The notes: generated from the letters alone by a model not told the origin. Positions 42,108 to 51,413 are shown, numbered from the stretch's first letter. The stretch: 64,000 bases of DNA from Phocaeicola salanitronis DSM 18170 (GCF_000190575.1 NC_015164.1:2232001-2296000), one strand, 5' to 3'. Program-made: numbers and translations.

Positions 42108-42195
42108 TGGGACACACGACATCCTCGTCGGGGACAAACGAGACCCTCGTGGGGGACAAACGAGAGGCTCGTCGGGGACAAAAGACAACTGCTTA
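42108..42195 (+). repeat. Four-unit array with exact 22-bp period upstream of HU-like copy 2
   Basis: The core GGGACA occurs at 42109, 42131, 42153 and 42175, exactly 22 bp apart. Units match the array at 16026, which has one more unit, so the number of units has changed since duplication. Confidence 0.8.
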
Positions 42196-42259
42196 TCAGT
42201 CAGTCGATTGCAAAGGCGTTTGATAAGGAAGGACGAAAGACACAAAAAAGGAGGTTTGT

Positions 42260-42727
42260 ATGATATTCTGGAAACGAGTAAAGCAAGCAATCAACGACCT
42301 GTGGTATCCCCGCAGCGTCACCGTGGGCAAGCCTGTCGAGACGCAGGAACTTGCCAACCGCATCGCACGTGAATCGACCGTATCGCCCGCCGACACCCAT
42401 GCCGTGCTCCGTGCCCTGCCCAACATCATGGCGGACTTCATGAAAGAAAGCCGTGCCGTGCATTTTGAAGGACTGGGCTGGTTCCGCTACACCACCGTTT
42501 CGGCAGGCAACGGCGTTGCTACGAAAGAGGAAGTGAGCAGCGACCAGATTACTGGCCTGCGTGTGCAGTTCACTCCCGACCGTACCCGCAACATGAGCGG
42601 CGGCTACACCCGCGCCTTGATAGCCGACGAAGGCATCACCTTTATGGAATGGCTGGGCAAGGAAAGCGACGAGACGCAGGTGCCGGAGGAAGATACGGAA
42701 GAGGACGGAGAAGGAACCTTCGGATAA
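42260..42727 (+). CDS. HU-like DNA-binding protein with acidic tail, copy 2
   Basis: 155 residues, identical in sequence to the protein at 16200 for the first ~140 residues; only the acidic tail differs (E-D-T-E-E-D-G-E-G-T-F-G). The DNA differs mainly at silent third positions. The same AAAGGAGGT ribosome site precedes the ATG and the same terminator follows. Two kept copies with identical proteins suggest dosage or locus-specific control. Confidence 0.85.
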   Translation: MIFWKRVKQAINDLWYPRSVTVGKPVETQELANRIARESTVSPADTHAVLRALPNIMADFMKESRAVHFEGLGWFRYTTVSAGNGVATKEEVSSDQITGLRVQFTPDRTRNMSGGYTRALIADEGITFMEWLGKESDETQVPEEDTEEDGEGTFG

Positions 42728-42751
42728 TGTCTGGTCTCGTGCATGAGATTT

Positions 42752-42788
42752 CCCGCAACGATGTGTCCCCGCGTTGCGGGATTTTTTG
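42752..42788 (+). terminator. Rho-independent terminator of HU-like gene 2
   Basis: CCCGCAACG (42752-42760) pairs with CGTTGCGGG (42772-42780), followed by ATTTTTT. It is the same element as at 16699. Confidence 0.9.
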
Positions 42789-42842
42789 TGCACAATTACT
42801 CCCTACGAATGGTTGTGCGCGAAAGGACTGGACTGATGTTAT

Positions 42843-43436
42843 TCAGACGTTTTCTGTATATCGCTTCTTGTCTTCTTCTGTAATCTCACGAATCACCCGG
42901 CAGGGATTTCCCGCGGCCAGTACCCGTGGCGGGATATCCCGGTTCACCACGCTGCCCGCACCGATAACCGCACCTTGGCCTATCGTCACGCCCGGCAGCA
43001 CACTGACACCGGCCCCTATCCATACGTCATCGCCTACCGTGATGGGGCGTGCATATTCCAGTCCCTGGTTCCTGCGTTCTGCATCCAGCGGATGCCCTGC
43101 CGTATAAAAGCCGCAGTTCGGAGCCACGAACACATTGTCGCCGAACTTCACCGGGGATTCGTCGAGGATGACACAGTTCATGTTGGCAAAGAAATTCTCA
43201 CCCACTTCGATGTGATAGCCGTAATCGCAGAAGAAAGGAGAGACAATCGTGCAGTTGCCCTTCACTTTACCCAATATGCGTCTTACCAACGCATCCCGTT
43301 CTTCCGCTTTGGAGGGGCGTAGCTGATTCAGTTCGTAAGTCAGATCGGCACATGCCGCACGTTCCGCCAACAGTTCTTTGTCATAGTTGGCATCGTACAA
43401 CTTGCCGGCTTTCATTTTCATTTTTTCTGTTTCCAT
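42843..43436 (-). CDS. Sugar O-acetyltransferase (maa/lacA-like)
   Basis: A 197-residue left-handed beta-helix acetyltransferase: N-terminal cap A-G-K-L-Y-D-A-N-Y-D, then F-V-A-P-N-C-G-F-Y-T-A-G-H-P-L-D (catalytic His) and I-G-A-G-V-S-V-L-P-G-V-T-I-G-Q-G-A-V-I-G-A-G. The typical maltose O-acetyltransferase N-terminus confirms the family. It is a single gene, followed upstream on its strand by the HxlR gene with 61 bp between. The enzyme at 19584 is a paralogue. Confidence 0.93.
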   Translation of the reverse strand: METEKMKMKAGKLYDANYDKELLAERAACADLTYELNQLRPSKAEERDALVRRILGKVKGNCTIVSPFFCDYGYHIEVGENFFANMNCVILDESPVKFGDNVFVAPNCGFYTAGHPLDAERRNQGLEYARPITVGDDVWIGAGVSVLPGVTIGQGAVIGAGSVVNRDIPPRVLAAGNPCRVIREITEEDKKRYTENV

Positions 43437-43497
43437 GTTTGCTTGGTTTATATCCGGGGCAAAGATAACTTTTTCGTGTTACAATTGTATATAAAAA

Positions 43498-43860
43498 CTA
43501 TTCTGCCATTCCCGTTTTTTCCAATATCCGCACCATCTTCGGGCGGAAATCATTTCCCCATTGTTCCAGCATCCGGATAATGGGGATAAGGCTCCGCCCG
43601 TCGTCCGTGATGGAATATTCCACATGGGGCGGAAGTTCGGGATAGATTGTTTTCTCAATCATGCCGTGCATTTCCAGTTCTTTCAACTGCTGGTTGATGA
43701 CGCGGGGGCTGGTATCCTCAAAATGCCGGTGCAGTTCACTGGGACGTTTGCAGCCTTTCTCCAGTTCGTAGAGGATGCACGATTTCCACTTGCCGCCCAT
43801 GACTTCCATGGCTATGGCCACACCGCAATCCAGGTCTAAGGGTATTTTCTTCTTATACAT
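43498..43860 (-). CDS. HxlR-family regulator, second copy
   Basis: A 120-residue HxlR protein from the ATG at 43860, paralogous to that at 10346 (shared P-L-D-x-x-C-G-V, I-A-M-E-V-x-G-G-K-W-K and S-P-R-V-I-N-Q-Q-L-K-E-L). It is divergent from the exported arginase-like gene, with the 33-bp palindromic operator between them. The N-terminal Cys is conserved in both copies. Confidence 0.93.
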   Translation of the reverse strand: MYKKKIPLDLDCGVAIAMEVMGGKWKSCILYELEKGCKRPSELHRHFEDTSPRVINQQLKELEMHGMIEKTIYPELPPHVEYSITDDGRSLIPIIRMLEQWGNDFRPKMVRILEKTGMAE

Positions 43861-43922
43861 ATATTTGATATTGTCAATTCGCAGGACAAAAGTACACATT
43901 TTATGACTGGAAACGGATATAG

Positions 43923-43990
43923 GGACAAATTTATCTGTATATGAATAATTTGTCCGTACTTGCGTCCGTGCTTATAGAATGCTATCTTCG
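43923..43990 (+). promoter_or_regulatory. HxlR operator (perfect arms) and -7 element
   Basis: GGACAAATT (43923-43931) is the exact complement of AATTTGTCC (43947-43955). The inner TATCTGTATATGAA is shared with 10772-10804. The -7 TATCTTCG lies at 43983-43990, 24 bp before the ATG at 44007. Confidence 0.75.
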
Positions 43991-44006
43991 CACCCAAAAA
44001 GGAAAA

Positions 44007-44987
44007 ATGGACAGACACAGATTCCTGAAGCAAATGCTATTATTCACCGCCTTGTTGTATGGGACATCGTTTCCTGCCAAGGCACAAAATAACGAAATCA
44101 CCATGGATAATAATCAACGTACAAAAACCATCCGGCTGGTTTATCCGCAGTGGCAAGGTGGAGACATCGCCCACTGGATAACGGAAGTGAAAGACCCGGA
44201 GCAGGCTTCGAGGGGATATTACCTTGGGGCGCAGTTGCTGAATTTCCTTGCACCGGACAACGGGCAAGAAACCTATACGGTTCCTGTGGCAACCGACAAG
44301 ATAGGACGTAAAGTAACCGACGGCGTTTTGGACAAAGAGGCACTCATCGCACAGACTCGAGCAGCTTTGGATATTCTGAAAATAACCCATCCTGATAAAA
44401 TCGTAACACTGGGCGGAGAATGTTCGGTAAGCGTCGTTCCATTTACCTACCTTGCGGACAAATACAAGGATGACCTTGCAATGGTCTGGATTGACGCACA
44501 TCCGGACATTACCTTGCCCGGCGATGCCTATGCGGGCTATCATGCTATGGCGGTAACAGCCTGCATGGGCTTGGGCGACAAACAGCTTGTTTCTGAACTG
44601 CCGATGAAGATAGACCCTTCCAAAATCCTTTTTGTCGGATTGCGCGATTGGGAGCGTGACGAAATCAAGGCAAGGCAGGAACAATACGGCATCCAACACC
44701 TGACACCGAAAGATGTCCGCGAGAACAGTGATGCGGTACGGCAATGGTTACAATCGTGCGGAGCATCCAAGGTTGTCATACACTTTGATATGGATGTACT
44801 CGACCCGGCGGAAATCATCGCGGCGGTCGGTGTGGTCCCGGATGGAATGAAAATCGCAGAAGTGGTGCGTGTGATAAACGATATCGGGCAGGAAAAGGAT
44901 ATTGTCGGGCTGACCGTAGCCGAACCTATGCCCCGCACAGCCATCCGCATTAAGAACATGCTGGAGCAGCTTCCGCTATTGAAATAA
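44007..44987 (+). CDS. Exported arginase/agmatinase-family protein
   Basis: A 326-residue ureohydrolase-fold protein with a Sec or Tat-like leader (R-H-R-F-L-K-Q-M-L to F-P-A-K-A, about 1-25). Metal-binding motifs: G-G-E-C-S (His of the usual G-G-D-H-S replaced by Cys), W-I-D-A-H-P-D, and H-F-D-M-D-V-L-D-P. The Cys suggests altered metal binding, so true arginase activity is uncertain. The leader resembles the one before the TIGR04076 protein at 10855, and both genes sit opposite an HxlR gene. Confidence 0.88.
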   Translation: MDRHRFLKQMLLFTALLYGTSFPAKAQNNEITMDNNQRTKTIRLVYPQWQGGDIAHWITEVKDPEQASRGYYLGAQLLNFLAPDNGQETYTVPVATDKIGRKVTDGVLDKEALIAQTRAALDILKITHPDKIVTLGGECSVSVVPFTYLADKYKDDLAMVWIDAHPDITLPGDAYAGYHAMAVTACMGLGDKQLVSELPMKIDPSKILFVGLRDWERDEIKARQEQYGIQHLTPKDVRENSDAVRQWLQSCGASKVVIHFDMDVLDPAEIIAAVGVVPDGMKIAEVVRVINDIGQEKDIVGLTVAEPMPRTAIRIKNMLEQLPLLK

Positions 44988-45017
44988 GGATTTGTATTTA
45001 TTGTTGTGATACACAAA

Positions 45018-45062
45018 AGAGCCGCGGTATGTAAGTGTACATCCTTACATGCTGCGGCTCTT
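45018..45062 (+). terminator. Bidirectional terminator between arginase-like and SNF2 genes
   Basis: AGAGCCGCGGTATGTAAG pairs with CTTACATGCTGCGGCTCT across a short loop. A's precede it and TT follows, serving both convergent genes. Confidence 0.85.
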
Positions 45063-45085
45063 GCCAACTCCGTTCATTATCACAC

Positions 45086-48000
45086 TTACCCGAAGATGTC
45101 CCGTAATTCCTTGTTGCTCAGCTTACCTATCCAGCTTTCGCCGCTTGCCACGGTCATGTCCGCCAAGTGTTTCTTCTGCTGGATCATGTCGTTGATGCGT
45201 TCTTCAAAGGTGTCTTTGGTAATGAAACGGTGCACCATGACGTTCCGTTGCTGCCCGATGCGGTAGGCGCGGTCGGTAGCTTGGGCTTCCACGGCCGGAT
45301 TCCACCACAGGTCGTAGTGGATGACGTGCGAGGCGGCTGTGAGGTTCAGCCCCGTTCCGGCAGCCTTGAGCGAGAGGATGAAGATCTTGTCGCTCCGAAG
45401 GTTCTGGAAACGCTCCACCATTTCCTGACGTTGCTTTACGCAGCATCCGCCGTGGTAGAACAAGGGGTGTTGTCCCAACCGTTCTTCGATGAAGCGCACC
45501 AGCAAGTCGCCCATCTCGCGGAACTGGGTGAACACAAGCACTTTTTCGCCATTCGCCACAATGCCTTCCAAGCGGTCCAATAGCATCTCCGCCTTGCCGA
45601 ACAACTCTATGCGGGCATTGCCGTTCTTGAGGAACTGTGCCGGGTGGTTGCAGATTTGCTTCAAGGCAAGAATCATTTGCAGGATAAGTCCCTGACGCTT
45701 GAAAAGGGATTCGTGATCGGTGGTATCAATCCCCTTGATTTCCGCCATGGCTGCTTCGAGCGTGCGGTGGTAGAGGGCGGCCTGCTCCGAAGTGAGTGCG
45801 GCATAATCGTCCAGTTCTATCTTGTCCGGCAGGTCGGAGATGATGCTCTTGTCGGTCTTCATACGGCGCATCATGAAGGGAGCGGTCACCTTGCGGAAGC
45901 GGGCAGCGCAATCGCCGTCGTTGTAGAGTTGGATGGGGTTGACAAACTTCTCCCTGAAGGCTTTCGGCGTATCCAAGTAGCCTTTGTTGGCATACTCCAT
46001 GATGCTCCAGAACTCGGTGAGGCGGTTCTCTACGGGGGTACCGCTGAGGGCGATATGTGTCGTGGCGGGAATGCCGCGCACGGCCTTGCTCTGTGCGGTG
46101 TCCTGGTTCTTGATGTTTTGCGCTTCGTCAATGAACATCAGCGTCCACGGCAATTTCTTCAGCTTGGCATTGTCCGAGCGCAACACGCCGTAGGTGGTGA
46201 GCAGGATGTCGGCATCAAACTGCTTCAGGCTTCGTCCTGTCCCGTGATAGACAAAGAAGGTAAGCGACGGGGCGAAACGGCTGATTTCCGCCTGCCAGTT
46301 GGTGAGCAAGCCGGTGGGTACCACTACCAATATACGCCCCTGCTCCAATGCGCCTTCCTCTTTCAATTTCAGCATCAGGGTGATGGCCTGCAAGGTCTTT
46401 CCCAATCCCATGTCGTCCGCCAGGATAGAGCCGAAACCGATGCGGCTGTTGCGGTACATCCACGAGAAGCCGCGTTCCTGATAAGGACGCAGCGTAGCGT
46501 TCAATCCGGTGGGGAGCGGGATATGCTCCTGCCGTGTCAGTTCGTCCATCAATTGGCGGACCTCGTCGGTCAGATGCACCGGTGCCGATTCGTATTCTCC
46601 CGTCAGGGCAGCTTGCAGGATTTGGGCGGGAGTCAGCTTTTCGCCCTGCGCCATGGCGGCTTGCAGCTTTTGCAGGGTTTCCGCATCGGCATAGATGTAG
46701 CGTTGCTTAAACTTGATAAGCCCGTCGGCCTTCTCCATCAGTTTCATAAATTCTTCCAAGGGGACAAGTTCCTTGCCCAATGCGACTTCCCAATCGAAGG
46801 CAAAGAGGTCTGCCAGGCTGAGGAAGCCTTTGTCCGAACCGGCTTTCCGTTTGATGGACAGCGATGCCTTGGGACGGATAAGTTGTCCCAATGATTTAGG
46901 CATGAATACCTTGATGTCGAGCATCCGTACGGCAGGGATGACTTGCAGCAGGAAAGGCACAAACGATGCAGCAGTATAATGGACAGGCTTTTTCGCACCG
47001 GCGTTGATATAGCTCCCCACTTCCTTCACCAACCCGGAGATAAGCGTGAAGCTCCGCAGGATGCGCAGTCGCTCACGGTCGTATTCCGGCGAATCCAGCA
47101 CTTCGCATAGGGGTACGGTCTGCGGCTCCGGCTTTCGCTTGTCCTCCACGCCGATGTGCAGGTTGAAACCTCCCTTGCGGCTCTCTTCCACGCTGAACAC
47201 CGGGCGGTAGTCCGATGCCGTCAGGGTATAGGAAGCCGTCCACGAGCGGATGCCTCCTGGTGTCTCTTTTTCGCCCACTCCGTCGAAGGGCATGCGTTCT
47301 CCCTTGAAGAAGAACGGGAGGAGCGGCATACGGTCGCAACTGCCCGACAAGTATTTGACCAACGTCCCGAGGAAATACGATACCAGCCACTCCGCCGGAT
47401 GCTCCACGGGTTTTGCTGCGGAACGTGCCGTAGGTTTCACCTTGACGAGCGAAGCCGGAACGAGTCCTTCGAGTGCCTCCACCAGTTCCTTGGCTTGTGC
47501 ATCGATGTAGGCGGGCATCCAACGCACCAGGTAATTCTTGTCCGACAACTGGAGCAACTGTGGAGCCACCGCCCCCTTGTCCAACAGGTGCAGCGCACAG
47601 AAAAGAGTTTGGTACAGGGCAATGACCGTCGGATGGTAGTCGGGCAGGAAATCGGGATGGATGTGCAGCAAGGCATGAGGCAACGTGCGCTCGTTGTAGG
47701 CAACCTTTCCTTCTATCGTCCAATCATACCGGTAATCAAAGCAAAGGCTTATCGCATCGTCTACACCGATACTTTCCGGCAGTTTGGAAAATGCGATAGG
47801 AAACAATTCTTCCCTCCCCAGCTTCCCGGTGAAGAAACGCTGCACGTTCTTTCTCACACGGCGCAATTCCGCCACATATCCTTCCTTGAAATTGCCTTGG
47901 GGTGCAAAAGGAGGCTTGTCCGGCAGAAGCATCAGCAGGGCATCAGACCGGTCGGCCAGCTTGGAGAAGTCGATGCGGCGGAATGCCGGGACTTCCGTTC

Positions 48001-48592
48001 CTGCATCTTTAGCAGGCAGGGTCGTCACGAGGTCTTTCAAGGCGGGCACTTCCACCTCCTGCCGCACGTTGTCCACTTCAATGCCCCGTTTCTTCAATTC
48101 TTTCAGAAGGTCGAACCCGTGCATTTGGAACACAATGAAAGGATTGTTGTCAATCTCCCGGCTGAACATATAGACCACGGCTGCCAGATGTTTGCAAGGC
48201 ACCGCCCAATCGGGACAACTGCAATCCATCTCCAAGTCATCCCATCGTTCGGGGAATATCTTCAAGCCGCAGGAGCGGGCGATGTCCAGCACCTCCGGGT
48301 CCAATTCCCGGTTGAGGAGACCGGAGATGATGCCCGGTCGGGCTATCAGCCGGTTCATCAGCTTGTCCACCTGTCCGGCGGAAAACTTCGGGACGGTGAT
48401 TTTAACGCGGTAAGGCCGCGGACGGCTGCCTTGCACCTTGGCGCTGATAACATTATCTTGCAACTGTATTTCACGGACGGAGCCATTGCGGGCATATCGT
48501 GCGCCGCGGGGGATGCGGTTCTCATAATCAATGTGGGTCAGCGAACGCAACCATTCGTTGCCCCACCATGTATTGCCAAACTGTTGTGCCAT
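45086..48592 (-). CDS. SNF2-family helicase with SWIM zinc finger
   Basis: A 1168-residue protein from the ATG at 48592. The N-terminal third has a SWIM motif (C-S-C-P-D-W-A-V-P-C-K-H, about residues 124-135). A middle region and then the SNF2 ATPase follow: D-D-M-G-L-G-K-T (Walker A), I-D-E-A-Q-N (Walker B), L-S-G-T-P-V-E-N, and C-terminal helicase motifs A-G-T-G-L-N-L and R-A-Y-R-I-G-Q. Bacterial SWIM-SNF2 proteins of this length are RapA/HepA relatives that remodel protein-nucleic-acid complexes. It is a single gene. Confidence 0.94.
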   Translation of the reverse strand: MAQQFGNTWWGNEWLRSLTHIDYENRIPRGARYARNGSVREIQLQDNVISAKVQGSRPRPYRVKITVPKFSAGQVDKLMNRLIARPGIISGLLNRELDPEVLDIARSCGLKIFPERWDDLEMDCSCPDWAVPCKHLAAVVYMFSREIDNNPFIVFQMHGFDLLKELKKRGIEVDNVRQEVEVPALKDLVTTLPAKDAGTEVPAFRRIDFSKLADRSDALLMLLPDKPPFAPQGNFKEGYVAELRRVRKNVQRFFTGKLGREELFPIAFSKLPESIGVDDAISLCFDYRYDWTIEGKVAYNERTLPHALLHIHPDFLPDYHPTVIALYQTLFCALHLLDKGAVAPQLLQLSDKNYLVRWMPAYIDAQAKELVEALEGLVPASLVKVKPTARSAAKPVEHPAEWLVSYFLGTLVKYLSGSCDRMPLLPFFFKGERMPFDGVGEKETPGGIRSWTASYTLTASDYRPVFSVEESRKGGFNLHIGVEDKRKPEPQTVPLCEVLDSPEYDRERLRILRSFTLISGLVKEVGSYINAGAKKPVHYTAASFVPFLLQVIPAVRMLDIKVFMPKSLGQLIRPKASLSIKRKAGSDKGFLSLADLFAFDWEVALGKELVPLEEFMKLMEKADGLIKFKQRYIYADAETLQKLQAAMAQGEKLTPAQILQAALTGEYESAPVHLTDEVRQLMDELTRQEHIPLPTGLNATLRPYQERGFSWMYRNSRIGFGSILADDMGLGKTLQAITLMLKLKEEGALEQGRILVVVPTGLLTNWQAEISRFAPSLTFFVYHGTGRSLKQFDADILLTTYGVLRSDNAKLKKLPWTLMFIDEAQNIKNQDTAQSKAVRGIPATTHIALSGTPVENRLTEFWSIMEYANKGYLDTPKAFREKFVNPIQLYNDGDCAARFRKVTAPFMMRRMKTDKSIISDLPDKIELDDYAALTSEQAALYHRTLEAAMAEIKGIDTTDHESLFKRQGLILQMILALKQICNHPAQFLKNGNARIELFGKAEMLLDRLEGIVANGEKVLVFTQFREMGDLLVRFIEERLGQHPLFYHGGCCVKQRQEMVERFQNLRSDKIFILSLKAAGTGLNLTAASHVIHYDLWWNPAVEAQATDRAYRIGQQRNVMVHRFITKDTFEERINDMIQQKKHLADMTVASGESWIGKLSNKELRDIFG

Positions 48593-48701
48593 ATATGAAT
48601 CGTGGTATACATTTTTTGTTGCAAAGATAACTTTTTCGTAGGACAAATTATAGAAAATACGAATCTAAGGCTTGATAAACCCGGCTATATCCCATCCATG
48701 T

Positions 48702-49529
48702 TTACCGCGGCATCAATGATTCCCGGTAAGCCTTCGGCGACATGCCCAGGTGTTTGGTCACGTACCGGCTGAAATAAGAGAGCGTCGTGAAGTTCATTTC
48801 CTCCGCTATCTGCACGATGGAAAGGTCGGGATTGTTGAGATATTCCTTTATCATCGGGACGGTGTAGCGGTCGATGTAATAGGTGACGCTCTTGCCCGTC
48901 TGCCGCTTTACGGTATTGGAGAGGTACTTGACGGTCACGTTCAGTTGTTCGGCATAATAAGCGACTTCCCGGTATTTCTTGCTGCGTCCGCTTTCCAGCA
49001 ACGCCATTAGTTCCTTTACGACATACATGCTCCTGTCCGTGGCGAATATCGGGGTACGGTTCTTGGCGTGGAAATAAAACAGGTCATAAATCAGCGGAAG
49101 GGCCAGCCCGCCTATCAGCTCGCGGTAAAACAGATGGCCGGTATCGGCGATGCGGTCGCGGATATGGTGTATGTCGCGCACCAACGTCTCCGCATCCTCT
49201 TCCGACAAGGGGATGACAGGGTTGTCGTACAGGCTGATACTGCCTCCTATACCATAATTATTCGCCGGAAGCTGGTTGGAGAGGAAATCATGCGGGGCTG
49301 CCAAGACTTCCACTTTCATGTCTTCACTCTGACCGACTACATGCACTTGCTGGGGCGCATTGATGACCACAGCGTCATGCTTCTTCACGTGAAACGGACG
49401 ACCATCGTAAGTAAAAAAGCCTTCCCCTTGCAGGCACACCATGTGGACGCACCAGCCTTTCAGTTTCACCGAACCTATCAGTTGGAACAGGGTGGAATAT
49501 ACGATTTTCAGTTCTTTATCCTTTGCCAT
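48702..49529 (-). CDS. AraC-family regulator divergent from AKR
   Basis: A 275-residue AraC protein: cupin-like sensor (about 30-160) and C-terminal double HTH (L-N-V-T-V-K-Y-L-S-N-T, F-T-T-L-S-Y-F-S-R-Y, G-M-S-P-K-A-Y-R). It is divergent from the AKR at 49720. Two GTGAAACAT copies 21 bp apart in the spacer are the likely binding site. It resembles the regulators at 9528 and 24925 in length and organisation. Confidence 0.93.
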   Translation of the reverse strand: MAKDKELKIVYSTLFQLIGSVKLKGWCVHMVCLQGEGFFTYDGRPFHVKKHDAVVINAPQQVHVVGQSEDMKVEVLAAPHDFLSNQLPANNYGIGGSISLYDNPVIPLSEEDAETLVRDIHHIRDRIADTGHLFYRELIGGLALPLIYDLFYFHAKNRTPIFATDRSMYVVKELMALLESGRSKKYREVAYYAEQLNVTVKYLSNTVKRQTGKSVTYYIDRYTVPMIKEYLNNPDLSIVQIAEEMNFTTLSYFSRYVTKHLGMSPKAYRESLMPR

Positions 49530-49580
49530 GCCGCAAAATTAGGGCATTATCCGGAGAGCGCCAAACGATTTGTGCTTTTG

Positions 49581-49637
49581 GTGAAACATTAGATACCTTT
49601 TGTGAAACATGGAGAGTGTAAAAGCGGCGTAACTTTG
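49581..49637 (+). promoter_or_regulatory. AKR promoter with 21-bp direct repeat GTGAAACAT
   Basis: GTGAAACAT at 49581-49589 and 49602-49610, exactly 21 bp apart. The -7 TAACTTTG is at 49630-49637, 28 bp after the second site. Confidence 0.75.
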
Positions 49638-49719
49638 CATCGTAATTAAAAGCAGTAAAAAGGCTCAATGATATTCACGAAGATATCAAATAATAATAAC
49701 CCCATAAAAACAACGAATT

Positions 49720-50565
49720 ATGCAAACAGTCAAATTATCAAACGGCGTAGAAATGCCGATTTTAGGTTATGGTGTATATCAGGTAACTCCTGAAGAGTGT
49801 GAACGCTGCGTATCGGATGCCCTGAGCGTGGGCTACCGTATGATAGACACGGCGCAGGCTTACTACAACGAGGAAGGCGTGGGCCGTGCGGTAAAGAAGA
49901 GCGGCATCCCGCGCGAGGAACTGTTTCTTGTGACAAAGGTGTGGATATCCAACGCCGGGTATGAGAAGGCAAAGGCTTCTATCGACGAATCCCTCCGCAA
50001 GCTGCAAACTGACTACATCGACCTGTTACTCATCCATCAGCCTTTCAACGACTACTACGGCACCTACCGTGCTATGGAAGAAGCATACAAGGCAGGCAAG
50101 CTCCGTGCCATCGGCGTATCGAACTTCTATCCCGACCGTTTCATTGATTTAGCAGAGTTCTGCGACATCAAGCCGATGGTGAACCAAGTGGAAACGCATG
50201 TGTTCAACCAGCAACGCCAGCCGCAGGAAATCATGAAGGAGTACGGCACGCAAATCATGTCGTGGGGGCCGTTCGCCGAAGGACGTAACGACTTCTTCAC
50301 TAACCCCGTGCTGAAAGCCATTGGCGAAAAATACGGTAAGTCTGTGGCACAAACCGCCCTGCGCTTCCTCATTCAGCGCGACGTGGTAGTCATCCCGAAG
50401 TCCACGCACAAGGAGCGCATGGAGCAGAACCTCGATGTATTCGACTTCTCCCTTTCCGCCGAAGACATGGAGACCATCGGCAAGCTGGACAAGGGCGAAA
50501 GCCTGTTCTTCTCACACTATGCTCCCGAGACGGTAAAGTGGCTGGCTAACTTCGGAAAGGATTGA
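49720..50565 (+). CDS. Aldo/keto reductase (281 aa)
   Basis: A 281-residue AKR with Asp43/Tyr48 (M-I-D-T-A-Q-A-Y), Lys73 (V-T-K-V-W) and His106 (L-I-H-Q-P). It is very close to the AKR at 20235, but under a different operator (GTGAAACAT) and next to its own AraC gene, so the same chemistry is placed under a second signal. It converges with the LuxR-type gene with a 4-bp gap. Confidence 0.94.
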   Translation: MQTVKLSNGVEMPILGYGVYQVTPEECERCVSDALSVGYRMIDTAQAYYNEEGVGRAVKKSGIPREELFLVTKVWISNAGYEKAKASIDESLRKLQTDYIDLLLIHQPFNDYYGTYRAMEEAYKAGKLRAIGVSNFYPDRFIDLAEFCDIKPMVNQVETHVFNQQRQPQEIMKEYGTQIMSWGPFAEGRNDFFTNPVLKAIGEKYGKSVAQTALRFLIQRDVVVIPKSTHKERMEQNLDVFDFSLSAEDMETIGKLDKGESLFFSHYAPETVKWLANFGKD

Positions 50566-50569
50566 CGAA

Positions 50570-51325
50570 TCAGATTAGTTCCAATTCTTTGGCTACCCGG
50601 CAAGCTGCGATGGCGTTCCCGACCTGCAGCTTGCCTAAGATTTCCTGCCTGTGCCGGTTGACGGTATGAATGCTGATTGAAAGCGTTTCAGCTATGCCTT
50701 TGCTGGTCAGTCCCTTGTCTATCAGACTTAATACCTGCCTCTCCCTGGCAGACAGGATGCGGGTGTTGTCCTGTTTTTCCAGCTCCACGATATGTCCGCT
50801 GGCAGAATGGATGATTACACATTGCCCGGGAATGTCCAGTAGCAGAGGACCGTAAAGGCACAATGCCAACCGCAAGGTGTCGTCACAAGGTCCCGGAATA
50901 TAGAACATCCGGTGCAATACAGGCACATAGTCGCCGGTGGCGTTCCGCATGCGGAGCCGGCTTGCCAGGTAATAATCGGAGCGTTCCTTTTTAGGCCGGT
51001 GCTTCATGAAATGGAAAAACCGGAGTTCCTGTAAATGTTTGCCCGACAAATCATCCGGATGAATGAGCCGGAAGATTTCTTCTTCCCAGATGGAAGGAAG
51101 CCTGCCCTCCTTGCGGTTTCTGCCCATCCCCAGCATTTGCGAAAACCCTCCATAGTAAATGTAGCTGGCATTGTCCCGCATATCGCTCAATACGGCAATG
51201 GCATTTTCCATCCGTGCATAGTTGCAGGCTATGGCTTTATATCGCTCCAGCCATTCGGCATAAGGCCCTTCTTCGGAGAAATCCTGCGAGAAAAATTCCC
51301 TGTTCAACCTGTTTATCGTCTTCAT
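50570..51325 (-). CDS. LuxR-type HTH regulator with PAS-like N-terminus
   Basis: A 251-residue protein from the ATG at 51325. The C-terminal ~60 residues are a LuxR/NarL helix-turn-helix (L-S-A-R-E-R-Q-V-L-S-L-I-D-K-G-L-T-S-K-G-I-A). The N-terminal ~180 residues are PAS-like and lack a receiver-domain phospho-Asp pattern. Bacteroidales proteins of this form are stand-alone regulators. It is divergent from the DUF1349 gene, its likely target. Confidence 0.88.
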   Translation of the reverse strand: MKTINRLNREFFSQDFSEEGPYAEWLERYKAIACNYARMENAIAVLSDMRDNASYIYYGGFSQMLGMGRNRKEGRLPSIWEEEIFRLIHPDDLSGKHLQELRFFHFMKHRPKKERSDYYLASRLRMRNATGDYVPVLHRMFYIPGPCDDTLRLALCLYGPLLLDIPGQCVIIHSASGHIVELEKQDNTRILSARERQVLSLIDKGLTSKGIAETLSISIHTVNRHRQEILGKLQVGNAIAACRVAKELELI

Positions 51326-51413
51326 ATCAGCGGACAAAATGGTTATTTATAGTCATTGTGCAACCCGTCATAAGGCGTTACCTTTGCAAAGGTATATAAA
51401 AAGAATGGTTATT

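Noticed and set aside
47156..48598. 480-residue open frame opposite the SNF2 helicase
   Set aside because: Antisense shadow of a gene with clear helicase and SWIM motifs; composition is typical of reverse-frame artefacts.
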